Assembly: GCA_004431415.1 (NCBI GenBank)
Contig: QPMI01000542.1
Coordinates: 186,001 to 250,000 of the forward strand
Source of the DNA: Cyanophora paradoxa
Lineage: Eukaryota; Glaucocystophyceae; Cyanophorales; Cyanophoraceae
DNA: 64,000 nt
Reading direction: 5' to 3'
A model generated the notes under the pieces. It had not been told where the DNA came from. It did not search any database and saw only the letters and a program-made list of their open reading frames with translations. Below are positions 9,291 to 21,600 of the stretch, piece after piece (the first letter of the stretch is position 1; each line of letters opens with the position of its first letter). A program made the translations under genes and the position numbers.

Positions 9291-11791
9291 AGCGCGCCGT
9301 GCATTATTTGCAGGGCGAATCGCCACAATTTTTGGCGGGCGCCGGCTTTTTGGGGCCTTCCCGCGCGGCAGGGCGTGCGAGTAGAAGGCCGGCAGCCGGT
9401 AGGCAGGTCGAGGCCCTATCTAATATGCTACTGAATGACTCGCGTCCGTCGGTAAATGAGTTAGTGAGGCACGGGTGGACTGGGAATCGGCTCTCAAAAT
9501 TGATCTCGGGATAAATTCAAACAGGCAGTTGTTCTCACTCGCCGCTGCGCCCAGTATTAAGCGTCTGGTTAAATCCGGGCAAGGCCCAGATATAGTCTAG
9601 GGGTTTGTAACCAGAGGCCTAATAACAGAGTAATTACAGACCTGGATCTCTGATCCCTGACGATGTTCCCTTAATGCTTATAATTAGCCCGCCCCTGATG
9701 TGCTCCCAAGTTGCAGATGCAAAATGGCAGAGTTTCGCTGCTAGTATTTCGAGGCTGTGCGCCTCACAAAGAATGACAACTTTGGCAGGCCAGCGGCTAC
9801 TTATACTAGCCCGCGTTGCAAACTAGCAAGTATTTTCTAGTTGTTGAGCATGTACGATTTATTGGTTGGGTTCCGGATTGGGTTCCGGGAATTCCGGGAA
9901 TTCCGGCAATTCCGGCAATTCCGGGAATTTCAAGTCAAGTCGCGACCGGCCACGCCTATAGCCGGATTCCGGCCCATGGCCCGCGGCCACGCCGGGCCCG
10001 GCCCCGGGCCAGCCGACCAAGCTCTAGCCAGACTTGGTCTTGTCATCGCCCGCGACATTCGTCGCAGCAGAGAAAAGCCGTCCTCGGCGCCTCCATCCCT
10101 CCCGCGACGTTCGTCGCAGCAAAACGTTGTGTCCGATCGAAAACGATCCCGACTATGTACAAGAAAAAGTGGCCGAGGCGTTCTAACGCCCTGACGGCCC
10201 TAGCAGCACGAAGGCTGCACTACAGCCCTAGCAGCACGAAGGCTGCGCTATCTACAATGAAATAAATATGTAGACGTCTAATGCTATCAGAAATATATGT
10301 CTATCGTTCCGGAAAAATATTTCGAATCGTTTCTGAGCTAAGGAACTATTTCCAAGGCTTGCCCTCAGTTTCCGCTGGACCTAGAAACGATCCAGACGTC
10401 GCACAGCTGGTCCTGTCTGCAGCTGTGAATTCCGAATGCTTCTCGAGCTCGCTACTCTATCCGTAGCTACTCGAGCTCGCCGCGCGCTGCGGCTGATATG
10501 TACACGATATGTACAACTGCGAAGCTGCAGCTGCCAAGCTGCTCAGCTCTCCCCTTCTTGGACGGTGGGCCATCCGCTGGGACCCCACCCGCCCTCTCTC
10601 GAGCTGAAGCCTCCGGGACTGCAGGCACTGCCCTTGATCCACGGCCGGAAGCCCCAACCGAGACTTGAGGGTTAGCCCCATTGACTAGGCTGCGCCCCCG
10701 TGGACTCGCGATTGATGTCGGCCTTGCAGACGAAACTGCGCCCTCGACATCGCGCGAAGTCTGGCCCCTCCGGCCTGCGTCTGACTCTGTAGGCGGCAAG
10801 AAGAGAGGGAATCCTGTGCATCAGAGCGCGAACGCCGCCGCGTCGAGCACGTCCAAAATTTCCGCTCTTGTTCTCAGTCCGCCTGACGAGATCCTCCGCC
10901 GATTTCGACCCGAGAATTAAATTGCGGTCGGACGCACAGCTAAGTTGACGGTTGCTGTGTGCCCGCCGGCGGTAGGTGCACTTGCACATCGAGTCCGAAG
11001 ACCCACAATGTCCGCCGGGGATGCTCTATCCTCCGCCGGGTCAGGAGCACGACTTGAACCGGCTCCATCCACAGCTAACGGGGCTCGTAGGGCCCTACGC
11101 GCCGCCCGAAAGCCGAGAGGTTCCCACGTTCCTTTGTCGTCCCCTCCTTGATTCCGAGCACGTGAGCACGACCAAAGCCGTTGCCAGCTGTAGTCAGCAG
11201 GGGTTCTTGGGGCGCGGATTTCCAGCTGCCCCTCCCGCCGACCACGCGGTTGCCAGACTCCGTCGGCTCGTCCTCGAGTTCTAGTACTTGAATTTAGTAA
11301 CCCCGCGGCGACGATAACGCTGAGCTCGCGTCCGTCTTATGCAGGGCCGATTCCGGTCTCTATTCGGTTGAGTGCCGACTGGGTTAAAGCTGTCCTGAGC
11401 GCCATCCTGGCACGAGCAGGTCCGCGCCTCTAGCTTGTCCTCGGGCCTCCCGCCCTCCTGTCTTGCCCCGGCCGCAGCCCCGGGCTAGGTCCGCATCTCC
11501 AGCTTGGACGCCGGTTCACCGGAACGGAGCGACGCCTTCTTCGAATTCGCCACCAGCCTCGCGATCGACTGTGAAGAGAGGCCGTCGCCTTCGCAGGTGC
11601 ACCCCATCCAGCCCCGCGAAGCTGCAGCTGTTCCGCTCACAATTTGAACTCCGGCTGCAGCTGAAAAATTACAAGTACACGCCGCCACGTCGCAGGGCCA
11701 TCCCTCTTTGCGACAAATAAAATACAAACTCCTCCACCGCTGGTCTTTTAATTTCTGCACAGGCGGAGACCGAACCGCCGTGGCGTGTACT
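9291..11791. other. Intergenic with short simple repeats
   Basis: No gene supported. It contains a (GGAATTCC/GGCAATTCC) cluster at about 9885-9932, a doubled CCCGCGACRTTCGTCGCAGCA word near 10050-10115, and a doubled 28-base CCCTAGCAGCACGAAGGCTG unit near 10198-10250. The right part may be 3-prime sequence of the gag element. Confidence 0.5.
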
Positions 11792-13024
11792 TCACTTCGC
11801 GCCCGCCAGGCTGCTGGAGCTCCGATATTTCTCGAGCTCCTGCTGACAGGTCGAATATTGCGCCCGCATCTCCTCCAGCTCCCGCTGAAGTCGCTTGCTG
11901 CAGACGACTGTGTTGTGCGAGCCGCTGTCACATTCATCACACCAACGAGGCTGGCCGCCCGTCTTCTGCTTCTTGCTGCTGCCGTCGAGCTCACCCCCCG
12001 AAACGCGAGAGACTGACGCGTCCGAAAATCCACTGCTGGCCCTCATGATCACCCGCTGAAGCCTCAATTCCAGCTCGTTATGGGACCGAACTCGACTGAA
12101 GAATTCGCGACCCCACTCGGCCAGATTTGTACGCGCGTCCTCCGAAATTCTGCTTGTGAGCTTGACCATCGCCGGCGAAGTGATCGCGTCCGGGGACATT
12201 AATTCCGCGATCAACATCTCGTCCGGACACGAGTCTTGCAGCTGAAGCAGGCGCCGAAATAAAACAACGTTATTGATAAGAGCCTGAGCATCCAGCTCCG
12301 TGGGGTTGTTTAGAGCTGAGAAATGCTGGCTCGCCGTCTTGATCGTATTCTTCAGCAGCTCGAATTTATTCCCAGGCACCAAGCTGATCAAATGCTCACG
12401 AATTCTTGTCCACGACGTCATATCGAATTCGCCGCCCGCCGCCTTCGACGCCATAGCACCCAGCACTGTCGCTGAGAATGCTCCAGTCAAAGCATCGCTT
12501 GCTGAGCGCTGCAGCGAAGACATTGCGAGCTCCGCTACTATCTTGTCCGGCTCCAGAAATTTCGGCGGCTGAATAAAAGTTGCCAGGCGCTCCAGCGATA
12601 CGATCCACGATAGAACGCCAGTATCTGTTAAAGCCGGAATTCTCTCCTTAAATTCTTTCAGCTCGCGGTGCCGTGTATGCATGTCCAGGTTGCTCCTCAG
12701 CGCCTCCAGCGCAGCGTCAGCTGCCGCCGCAGCTGGTTGCTGGCCCCCGATCGCGACTGGCGCCCCAGCCGCCGCTGGTGCGACCGGCGCCACTGGCGCG
12801 ACCGGCGCTGGCCCCTGAGCTGGCGCTGGCATCGCGTTTGCCGCCGGAGCGGCCGCCGCCGCGGCCGCGGGCACGGCTGCTGCATGCTCAGCTGCAGCCG
12901 CCGCCCCGGGCCCGCCACTAGCGCCCGCGCCTCCGGATCCGCCACTAGCGCCCGCGCCTCCGGATCCGCCGCTGCTCGAGCTTCCACCCCCGGATCCGGA
13001 TCCGCTTCGCGTATTCGGAGCCAT
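11792..13024 (-). CDS. Retrotransposon Gag-like protein with CCHC zinc knuckle
   Basis: A 410-residue intronless ORF. Residues 1-110 are low-complexity Gly/Ser/Ala/Pro. Residues ~110-330 form an all-helical, capsid-like region. A zinc knuckle CDECDSGSHNTVVC (CX2CX4HX4C) sits at ~370, and the C-terminus (EEMRAQYSTCQQELEKY) looks like a coiled coil. This order matches Gag of LTR retrotransposons, where the capsid region assembles particles and the knuckle binds RNA. No protease, reverse transcriptase or integrase follows within reach on the minus strand, and no flanking LTR was seen, so the copy is partial or gag-only. A domesticated gag-derived gene is the alternative. Confidence 0.75.
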   Translation of the reverse strand: MAPNTRSGSGSGGGSSSSGGSGGAGASGGSGGAGASGGPGAAAAAEHAAAVPAAAAAAAPAANAMPAPAQGPAPVAPVAPVAPAAAGAPVAIGGQQPAAAAADAALEALRSNLDMHTRHRELKEFKERIPALTDTGVLSWIVSLERLATFIQPPKFLEPDKIVAELAMSSLQRSASDALTGAFSATVLGAMASKAAGGEFDMTSWTRIREHLISLVPGNKFELLKNTIKTASQHFSALNNPTELDAQALINNVVLFRRLLQLQDSCPDEMLIAELMSPDAITSPAMVKLTSRISEDARTNLAEWGREFFSRVRSHNELELRLQRVIMRASSGFSDASVSRVSGGELDGSSKKQKTGGQPRWCDECDSGSHNTVVCSKRLQRELEEMRAQYSTCQQELEKYRSSSSLAGAK

Positions 13025-13446
13025 TCCGAACTCGAAACACGTCCGCCGCAGCAGAATTCCGCAGCGAACCGCCGAGCAGGTCCGCCCCCGGCGATCCGAC
13101 AGGTTCTAGATCTAGCGCTAGCTCTAGCGCTTCCGATTCCTCGCCCGCGCGCCACGGCGCGCGTTGATCGACGTCGACGGCGCCCCGGAGCCCGGGCCCG
13201 AGCCTCGGAGCTAGCTATAGCGCGCCCGGCGGCCCCCGCGAGCTCGGCGTCGAATCGGCGAGCTCGGCGCCCGTCGGCCGGCGATGCCACGCCTGTAGAG
13301 TGCGCTCGCGCCGCAGAATCCGATCCGGCCTGTGCCTGAGATGCGAACGCTGCGTCGAGCAGGCCCGGATCAGACACTGGTCGCGGCGCAGACGTACGCG
13401 CGCGCGTGCGCTTCCCCGACTGCGGCGCGGCGCGGCGTGATATCGA

Positions 13447-16400
13447 TCAGCCGCGCACAACCGCGGCTCGGGACGGGCGCAAGAAGCCGGGCTTGGGGCG
13501 GACGAGGCCGGTGCCGGGCCCGCCCACGCGCATGAGGGCCTGCATCTGGTCCTCGATCGCCTGGTGCGCGCGGGCCGGCGCGTCAGATCGAGGCCGGGCC
13601 CAGAAGAGCCGCGGGCGGGGGGGGGGGGGGGGGGGGGGGGGGGGCGGAGGGGGGTACGTCTTCGTAGGCCCCGTCGATGTCCTCGGCCCAGTGCGTGCGG
13701 CGGATGATCGCGCGCGCCGACTCCTTCGCAGCCTGCGCGCGCGCGCAGGGCTCAGCGCGCGGCCGCGGGTTCCGGAGGGGCGCGCGCGGCCGGCTGCCCG
13801 CGCCTCGTCCAGCTTGTCGGGGGAGGAGCCGAGGGCTCCCGCCAGGCTCGTCAGCTGCTCCTCCACCGCCTGCGGATCCGGAGGGCGGTCAGCTGCAGAG
13901 AGAAAGAGAGGCCCGAGGTCGAGAGAGAGGGCGCGCCGCGTCGTATGTGCCGGCGATCTCGCCGGCCCAGTGCGTGCGGCGGAGGATGCCCCGCGCCGCG
14001 TCCGCCTGCTCCTGCGCTCGCTCGCCTCAGCGATCGGCTCGCGATTGCGATCGGCCGGCGCGGGCCGGGACTCGCCGGCTTGACCTCGCCGGAGCCGAAG
14101 AGGGCCGTGAGCGCCTGCAGCTGCTCCTCGACCGCCTGCACCGGCGGTCAGCTCCGAGCTAAAGAATTCGAAGGGCCGAGCTGCAAAGTTCGGAGGCGCG
14201 CGCGCATGCGCACCGCGTCGTAGGAGGCGGCGATCTGGTCCGCCCAGTGCGCGCGGCGCGCGGCCTCCTGCGCCTCCGCCAGCGCCTCGACCGCGCTCGG
14301 CTGCTCCTGCTTCTCGCCCGCGGCCGGCCTCCGCCGCGCCGCCTCGAAGCCGGCCCTGTACGCCGCGAGGGCCTCCTCCGGGCCCGCCCTGGAGAGCTCG
14401 CCGGCGCCGGCGGCGAGGCCGTCCGCCATGCCGCGCTGGAACTCGTCGAACGAGCTCGAGCCGACCGAGAATGCCGCGCGGGCCTTCTCCGTCTCGGGGC
14501 TCAGGTCCACGGCGACGGCCGCTGGGAAGCCGGCGCCGAACCCCGCGCGGGCCGAGGCGACGTCGATGGCGGCGAAGGAGGGTGCGGGAGGCCGCGGCGG
14601 TAGGAGGCGCCGGCGCGCAGGGCGACGGTGGCGGGCCGAAGCCGGCCGCGTACGCGTCGGGGGCGAAGAGGCCGGCGAGGGGCACGAGCCCCGCGTCGCC
14701 GCCGGCCGCGCGGGCGGCGTCCTCGAAGGATTTCAGGGCCAGCCGGCCCCGCAGGGAGCCGGCGTTGTAGGAGCTCGGGAGGAGCGAGCGGCCGCCGAGG
14801 GCGCCGAGGCCGTGCCCGAAGCCGCGGCGGAACGAGGCGGCGGCGACGGCGCCCAGGTCCGCGCGCCACGTCACGGGCGAGTCGTTGGTCGCGTAGGGGA
14901 GGACGGTGGCCTTGGACCAGGAGGAGGGCGGCGCGTCGGCGGCCCCCGGGGCGGAGAGGTACGTCTCCTTGTAGGCCCGCGCGAAGAGCTGCCGCTCGAC
15001 TTTGGAGCCGGCCGCGTAGCCCGCCTCGAAGCTCGCCTCGCCGGCCTGCGCGCACGCCGCCGCCCCTCAGAGGGGGGCGGCGCAGTCGACGTCCGCGTCC
15101 GCGTCTGCATGCACCTGGCTGAGCGCGTAGTCGGCGCCGGCGTCTGCGAGGAGGAGGAGGGCGCGGGCGCGGCGCCGCTCGAGATCGACGTACGCGTCGC
15201 CGGCGTCGAGGGCGACCTCGTGGATGGCCGCGTGGCCCTCGTGGAGGCTCAGGTCGTACTGCGCCCCGGAGGCGTCCTGGCACGTCGCGTCGTCAAAGGC
15301 CCAGCGCCCTGCACGGCCGCGAGGCGGTGAGGCCCGAGGGGCTGGACGAAACGCTGGGAGGCCTAGGGGCAGCGCGGGGTCGGCACCGGAGGCGGAGCAC
15401 TTCTCCTTGCCCGCCGTGTCGTCAAAGAGGTGCCAGCGGCCTGCGGGGCGTCAACGAGGGGGGAGGGGAGGGGGAAGCGAGCTCGAGGGAGGTACCGGAG
15501 CCAGAGAAGCCGTCCGTAGAGCCGATGCGGGCCGCATAACCCGGCGGCCGCTTGACCCGGTGCTTGCGGCCGTTTACCCCGCCCGTGCCGACCAGCAGGC
15601 CGCGGCGGCCCTGCGCCTGGCCGCTGGACGTGTCGAGCCCGCGGCCGTCGTCGAACGTGTAGCGCGACCCGCCGCCCACGGGCGGCCTGCGGTCGCCGCG
15701 CCGTCAGAGGAGGCGTCGGAGCGGAATCCAACATCGAATCGGGCGAGGGAGGGGGGGACCGGTAGCTGGCAAGGACGCCTGCGCGGCAGGCGGCCGCGAA
15801 GGCCGCCGCGACCGTCCCCGGGTCCGCCTTCATCGCCGCCTCCAGGGCCTGGGACGGGTACCGCTCAGGCTAGGGGGGTACCGATCTAGAGGGGGCCGCG
15901 CCTGGTCGCAGAGGGCGCCGGCCTCGCCGCCCGCCCGGCGCCCCGCCTCGAGACCTGCCCAGTACCTGCGGAGCGGCTCAAGCTCAAGAGGCTCGAAGTC
16001 CCCGGGCCGGGGGAGCGCGCGGGGCGGGGCGGACCAGCCCTCGTCCTGCTCGTCCATGCGGCGCCACGACTCGACGCCCCCGCTGTACGCGCTGCGCCGG
16101 CCGCGGGTCGGCCGAGGGCCGGGCGGCGCGCGGGGCGGGGCGCCGGTCACCTCTTCTGGACGGCCGGGTCCTTCTTGTACGCCCGGGCGCCGTCCTCGTA
16201 CCCCCCGCGGTAGGACGACGTCGCGTCCGCAGGCTGCCGCAATTCAAAGCGCGCTCCGAAATTCGGAGGACTGACTGCAGCTGCGCACGACGGGCGGGGG
16301 GGCGGGCTGGGCGCCCGCCACGAATCCGGCGACGTAGTCCTTGAAGATCGGCTGCGCAAGTTAAGCCGTCAGACGTTAAAGTTTATATCGATCGGCGACG

Positions 16401-19400
16401 TTTATAGCCTCGCGGCCGGCGCCGGCGCACCGCGTCCGGATCCAGGCCCGACCACGCGTCGTCGAAGCCGCGCGCGAAGCTCGCCTCGTCGAAGAGGCGG
16501 CCCTCCTCGTCCCCGCCGGCCCGCACCACCTCCCCCGACCCGCGGCCGAAGAGGCGGAACGCAGGCTCTGCCTTGGGCTCCGGCGCCGTCCCCGGCGGCT
16601 GGACGAAGGGCTCCTTGGCCGCCGCCGTGAGCGCGCGGTCGCGCCTCGCGTCCCGCACGCGCGCCGCCGCCGTCGCCTCGCCCGTCAGCGGGTCGACGCG
16701 GACGCGCCACGCCGTCCCGTGGCCCGTGCAGTTCTTCGGGCAGTAGGGCCCGCCGTTCCCAGCCGTGTACGCGAGGCGGGCGGCCGAGGCGGCCGACTTG
16801 TCCTGCCCGAAAATCAAACCGGTACCCCTCAGAAAAGCCCCGCTGAAGGAGGGAGGGAGGGGGGGGCCGCGGACCGCCCCGGCGAGGATGGCGGCGTTGG
16901 CGAGGGGCGCGAGGGAGGCCGCGGGCTTCGAGCCGCTCGCCGCGACGCAGGCGTCCTCGGAGCAGTCGGGGCCGGAGAAGGGCGGGATGGTGCCCCCGGG
17001 CTTCGGCTTCCGGGGGGCGCCGGACGCGCAGGCGCTTCGCATGTGCGTGTTGTCGCTGCGCGCTCGTGTCAGGGGGAGCGAGGACTTCAGCGGGAGAAGC
17101 TTTAGCTCACATGAACTCGGCGCGTCCGTCCGTCTTAAGGCGGTAGGCGCCGACCGGGCCGGCGTGCCAGGTGCCGTCGCTGGCCCCGCGTCAGGCCCGC
17201 AATCGCTTATATTAATTAAGAGCGGAGATTTAGAGCGCACGCGATATTCCAGTCGACGGGGGGGCAGGCGGTCCAGGCGGAGCCGGCGTGGAACGAGGAG
17301 CCGGAGCGTACCCCCCCCACGCCCGCCTCGCCGCAGGCGCCGGTCGACCCTCCCGCGCAGCTCGTCGCGTAGCTCTCCAGAACCGACTCGGCGCTCGTCT
17401 GGCGGCGCTTAAGCTTCAGCCTAGGCCTCGGTCTCGGGCGCGCGAGGCCGGGCGGGAGGTTTAGTTTCGCACGCGGAGGGACTCGCGGACGGCGGCGACG
17501 CCGCCCTCGGAGGTCGGCGCGTGGCAGACCTGGCCGGGCCCGGGCCCGTCAGTTGCGCGGCCGCTGCGGATCGAGCCGGGCCGCACCTCGAGCACGCTGC
17601 CGGCGGGGGCGAGGGCGGGGGCCCCCCACGCCTTGGTCGCGTGGTCGAGCTCCGCCTTGCACCAGACGCGGTTGGCGGGCGGCTTGCCCGCGGCCGCCTG
17701 CGCGAAGAAGCGCGACGCGGGCGTCTCCGACGCCGACGGGCGCGGGAAGGCCTTCGGCAGCTCGGCGCTGCCGGCCTGGCATATGCATGGCCCGCCCCTC
17801 GGCTCAGAATGCATTGCAAGAGGAGGAAAATAATTTAAAGGGGGGTACCTTGATGTAGCGCGGCTGCGAGCGCGGATTGCCCTCCGCGTCCTGCGGGGCT
17901 CGTCAGGGAGCGGCCGGCCTATTTTCAGAACCGGGGAGGGGGGTACCAGGACGAAGACGCGCTGCACGGAGCCGGAGACGCACGTCTCGGTCACCTCGTC
18001 CCCCTTCTGCGGGCCCTCCGGATCGATTCCCGGATCCGGAGGGTCGGGTTTGGGCGGCCTTCGCGCACGGCGGTCTGGGAGCAGGAGGCGGCGGCGACGC
18101 GGGCGAAGCCGGAGGCGAGGAGCGCCTCTTCGGCGGGCGTCAGCCTGCGCCCGCCGACGATCTTTCGCGGGGCGGAGTAGGCCCTCTCCAGCTCGGCGTC
18201 GCTCGCAGGGGCCTGCCGAGGCTCTCTAGGATCGAGGGGGGTACGGTCGCGGATCGGATCGAGGGGGGTACGCATGCGCACGGCGGGGAGGGGCCGCCCG
18301 TCGATCACGACGCGCGCGTCGCTGGACGGCTCTCCCACGGGCTGCTTCTCGCTCGCGATGCCCTCCTTCTGCGGGGGGTACTCGGTGACTCGAACTCACG
18401 GCGGGCGCGGGCGGTCCGCGCAGAGATCTAGACGCGCACGATGGCGCCGGTGTTGCTGGTGCTGTTCAGGGAGTGGACGGCGATCCCGGGGGCGCCCGCC
18501 TCGCGGCTCTGCGTCGCCAAGGGTCGGCGGCCGTAGGATCCGGAGAGGAGGAGAGGAGAGGAGGGCATGGACGGACGAAGCTGCGGGCGCGGAAGCGCGG
18601 GGACCCGGCGGTGGCGAAGCCGCGAACGGGGGCGGCGTCCGGCACGCAGGCCTCCACCACCTCCGCCTCGCTCTGCGGCCCGCGGCCCGTCGAGCTCGAG
18701 TCAGCCCGTCGAAATCACTCGGCAAAGAGCTAGAAGAGGGGTACAGGTACGTACGGCGTAGAGGTAGCAGGAGGAGGTGGGGGCCGCCCCTTTGTACCAG
18801 GCAGGAGAGAAGTCGCCGGGGCGCTGCGGCCGGCCTCGAGCTCAGGGCGGATCCGGAGCCGGCCCGGCTAAAACTAGAGCGGAAGGGGACCTGGGGTACG
18901 AAGTGGCGGACGTCGAGGACGTTCCCGTCGTCGTCCTGCGGGGTACGGGTGCGCGCTCGATCTAAATTTAGACGGGAGCGGAAATTAAAGGAGGCGCACG
19001 CGGCGCGTGTAGGAGCGGGAGAGGATGCGGCCCGACGCGTCCTGCCCCGAGACGGAGGTCAGGCCGGATCAAATTCGAACCTCAACGGGCAATATTAATA
19101 TTGATCGCAATCCGCGTACCCGCTCGGTGTAGCGCTGGAGGTTGCGGCGGGGGCACGCGGGGTCCTCGAGCTTGCAGCCCGCCGCCGGGAGCCACGCGAG
19201 GCACGTCTCGCCCCACACCGTCTGCTCGCCCTTCTCGCCCGCCCCCTGCTCCGATCCGCCCTCAGGTCGACCTCGATCCCCCTCCGCCGGATTCGAACCC
19301 GCGCGCGCACCCGCTCTTCGGCGTAGCAGGGGAAGGCGCCGGCGGGGGCCGAGAGCGCCGCCGCGTAGAACTGGTCGACCACGCCGCCCTCGTCCTGCGG

Positions 19401-20761
19401 ATTCGAGGCCGCGAGCCTGAGGCTAGGACACGAGGTACAAAGTACTTCGCGCGGATTCGAACCCGCTGGGAGAAGAAGGTGGCGACGTCGAACTGGAGGC
19501 CCTCGGCGGTGCGGGCCGCGCAGCCGGCCTTGAGCAGCTCGCTCTGGCCCGCCCGAAGCTCCTTCGCGTCGGGCTTGTCGAACGGGAGGAAGGCCTGCCC
19601 GCGGATCAGTCTTCCCTCTCATGATCAGAGTCTCAGAGTCTCGCGCGCGGACCGAGAAGGTGCAGGCGGTTTCGTTGGGGAGCTTCCCCGGAGGCATGAT
19701 CGCCACCTCCATGCGGACGTACGCCGCGGCGCTGCGCGCGGGGGGGGTCAAGGGCGCCAAGGGGGGGGCGGCCGCGGATCGAATCCGACGGGGCCCGGCC
19801 CGGGGGCGCACGCGGCCTCGTCGGTGGTGCCGGAGGGGCCGGCGCTCGGGCCGACGAGGCTGTCGCCACTGTGGAGGATCTCGTCGGTGGTGCCAGAGGG
19901 GCCGGCGTCTCTGACTGGAGCGTCCCCGTAGCGCGTCCTGCGCGTCGCGCGCGCGGAATAATTAAGCTTAAGGATCGTCGGACGAGCGTCGGACAATTAA
20001 GAGGCGGGCGGACAGGAAGCGGAGGGCGATGGGGGCGGTCGGGTCGGCGACGACCGGGGCGACCTCGGCGACGGCCTCGGCGCGGAACGGCGCCCCGGCG
20101 CAGATGAGGCCGCCGGCCGGCCCCGGCCCGCCGTAGGCGCCGGCGGGCGCGAGGGCGCGCGGGTAGCCGCACTGCGGCGCGACGAAAAGGGCGGCGGAGG
20201 CGCCCGCGTCGTCGTTGACGATGAGCGGCTCGGTGGGGAGGCTCGAGCCCAGCAGGTCAAGCGCCGCCTCGCCCGGGGCGCCCTTCGGGCCGATGAACGC
20301 GGTCACTGCGCCGCTCTGCGGTCTCGCGATCAGCGGCATGAGATCTGAGGGTCCGGAGCATGCACCTCCCTGTCGAACTGAAGGCCGACGCGCACGCACG
20401 CGCCGTTGGCGTTGCAGAGTTCGAGGGGGGCGGCCGGCTCCCCCGCCAGCGTCGCGTTGAGGAGGCGGAGGAAGTCGTCGGAGCGGGTGTCGAAGGGGGG
20501 CGCCTGGAAGGCAAGTGCGGCCGAGGCCGGGCAGCCGACGAGGCCCGGGAACGAGCCGGCGCAGGCCCCCTGGGCCGCCCCGCTCGAGACGAGGCCGCCC
20601 CTGAAGCCCGCGCAGCCTTCGCGCATGCCTTTGAAGGCCCCCGGCAAGCTTGCCGGCTTGAAGTTCGTCGGCTTGGGCTTCTTGCACTCCGCCGCACTCG
20701 CAGTGGCCAGCGCCGCGCACAGGACGAGGAGCACGGCTGCGGTGTGGAGGTGAGCTGTCAT
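13447..20761 (-). CDS. Large multi-exon secreted protein, unknown function
   Basis: The first exon (20761 to about 20362) starts MTAHLHTAAVLLVLCAALAT, a classic signal peptide cut before AECKK, followed by Cys-containing extracellular-like sequence. The exon ends FDRE and joins SGAVTAFIGPKG in the next (about 20310-19990). A chain of roughly 25-30 short exons seems to follow to the stop at 13447-13449; minus-strand introns begin GTACCCC or GTG and end CAG. Recognisable exon products include AAAYVRMEVAIMPPGKLP, WCKAELDHATKAWG and PYCPKNCTGHGTAWRV. The C-terminal third repeats a degenerate [FY]xxG[FYLM]xx[GA] helix motif (YRGGYEDGARAY, FEAGYAAGSK, FRRGFGHGLG, FQRGMADGLAAG, YRAGFEAARR), and a module containing HWAxxIxxxYD plus AVEEQLxxL occurs three times. 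Treating this as one gene is an inference; it could be two. No known family is recognised. Confidence 0.5.
13525..14300 (-). repeat. Triplicated exon module in secreted-protein gene
   Basis: Three copies of a two-part module occur in order: HWADQIAASYDA with QAVEEQLQALTALFG; HWAGEIAGTYDA with QAVEEQLTSLAGALG; HWAEDIDGAYED with QAIEDQMQALM. The copies are separated by GT...AG introns, which suggests exon duplication. Confidence 0.65.
13617..13644. repeat. 28-base poly-G run (poly-C in an intron of the minus-strand gene)
   Basis: It lies a few bases inside an intron whose donor, on the minus strand, is GAAGAC|GTACCCCCCTCC (donor at about 13657). It is the extreme case of the C-tracts that follow intron donors in this window. 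Its length may be unreliable in the assembly. Confidence 0.8.
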
Positions 20762-20799
20762 GCGCACGCGAGTCCGGCTCCGGGAATCCGGGATCCAGG

Positions 20800-21600
20800 G
20801 ATCCGGGCGGGCTTAGGAACCGGAAAAGGGGGAACGAGAGGCTGCAAGCAGCGGGTTTAGGGCGGCTTTAAGCGCGGGCTGGAACGCCGGGGGCGGGGCG
20901 TTCCGGATCCTCAGGGCCTGTCTCGGTGCGCATGGGCGTCCGGGCGCGGGCGTGCGCGTACCGGCGAACGAGCAGATGCACAGCGACGGACGCGCCGCAG
21001 AGCAGCCTCTTCCGCCCGCCATGGCGGCTGCGCGTTGCAGCTGCTTGAACGGAGGCGTCGGAACGCCGCGCGCGTCGGCGAGCCTCGGATGCGGCGGCTG
21101 TCCGAAGGTCGGAGATCGTACACAAGTTCAGAAAGCTTGGTAGCTGGTCACGGCGAGGGCGCAGCGCCGCGGAGAGCTCTTTCCGAAGTTCTGACGTCGG
21201 CGCTGCTGCTTCTCGCTGCCAGCCTGTGCCAGCTAGCTACCGGTACCGGTATAGCTGGGCGACGCGTGTTCCGACGTCGATGGGGGACCGGTGTTCGACA
21301 ATCGATATCCTCGTCCGTTTTGGATAAATGATCGCGATATCACCCATGAATCCGTTCTTGCCGCTTCTCTCGAAGTCGATTGTCCGATCCATTATTGCTC
21401 CGAGCTCGATCAGGAGGGGAGGGCGCCGGGGACGGTTACCGCATTCCCGCCATGGCCAGCTTCGGCCTCGAATCCGGCCTGCCGAGGGCGCGCCCCGCGA
21501 GCTCGCACCGACCGCAGCAGACGCTGCGGATCCCCATTATCACCGCCCCGCGGCCGACGCGCTCCGGCGCTGTGCGGTGTAGATAAGGCTTTCGGAGGCC
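20800..21600. other. Intergenic region between divergent genes
   Basis: It separates the start of the minus-strand secreted-protein gene from the plus-strand NACHT-TPR locus. No gene is supported. It is a likely promoter region for one or both. Confidence 0.4.

Noticed and set aside
13447-14874. Continuous 475-codon ORF as a single intronless gene
   Set aside because: It reads through C-rich introns and includes poly-Pro from the G28 run; the spliced reading gives the repeated modules instead.
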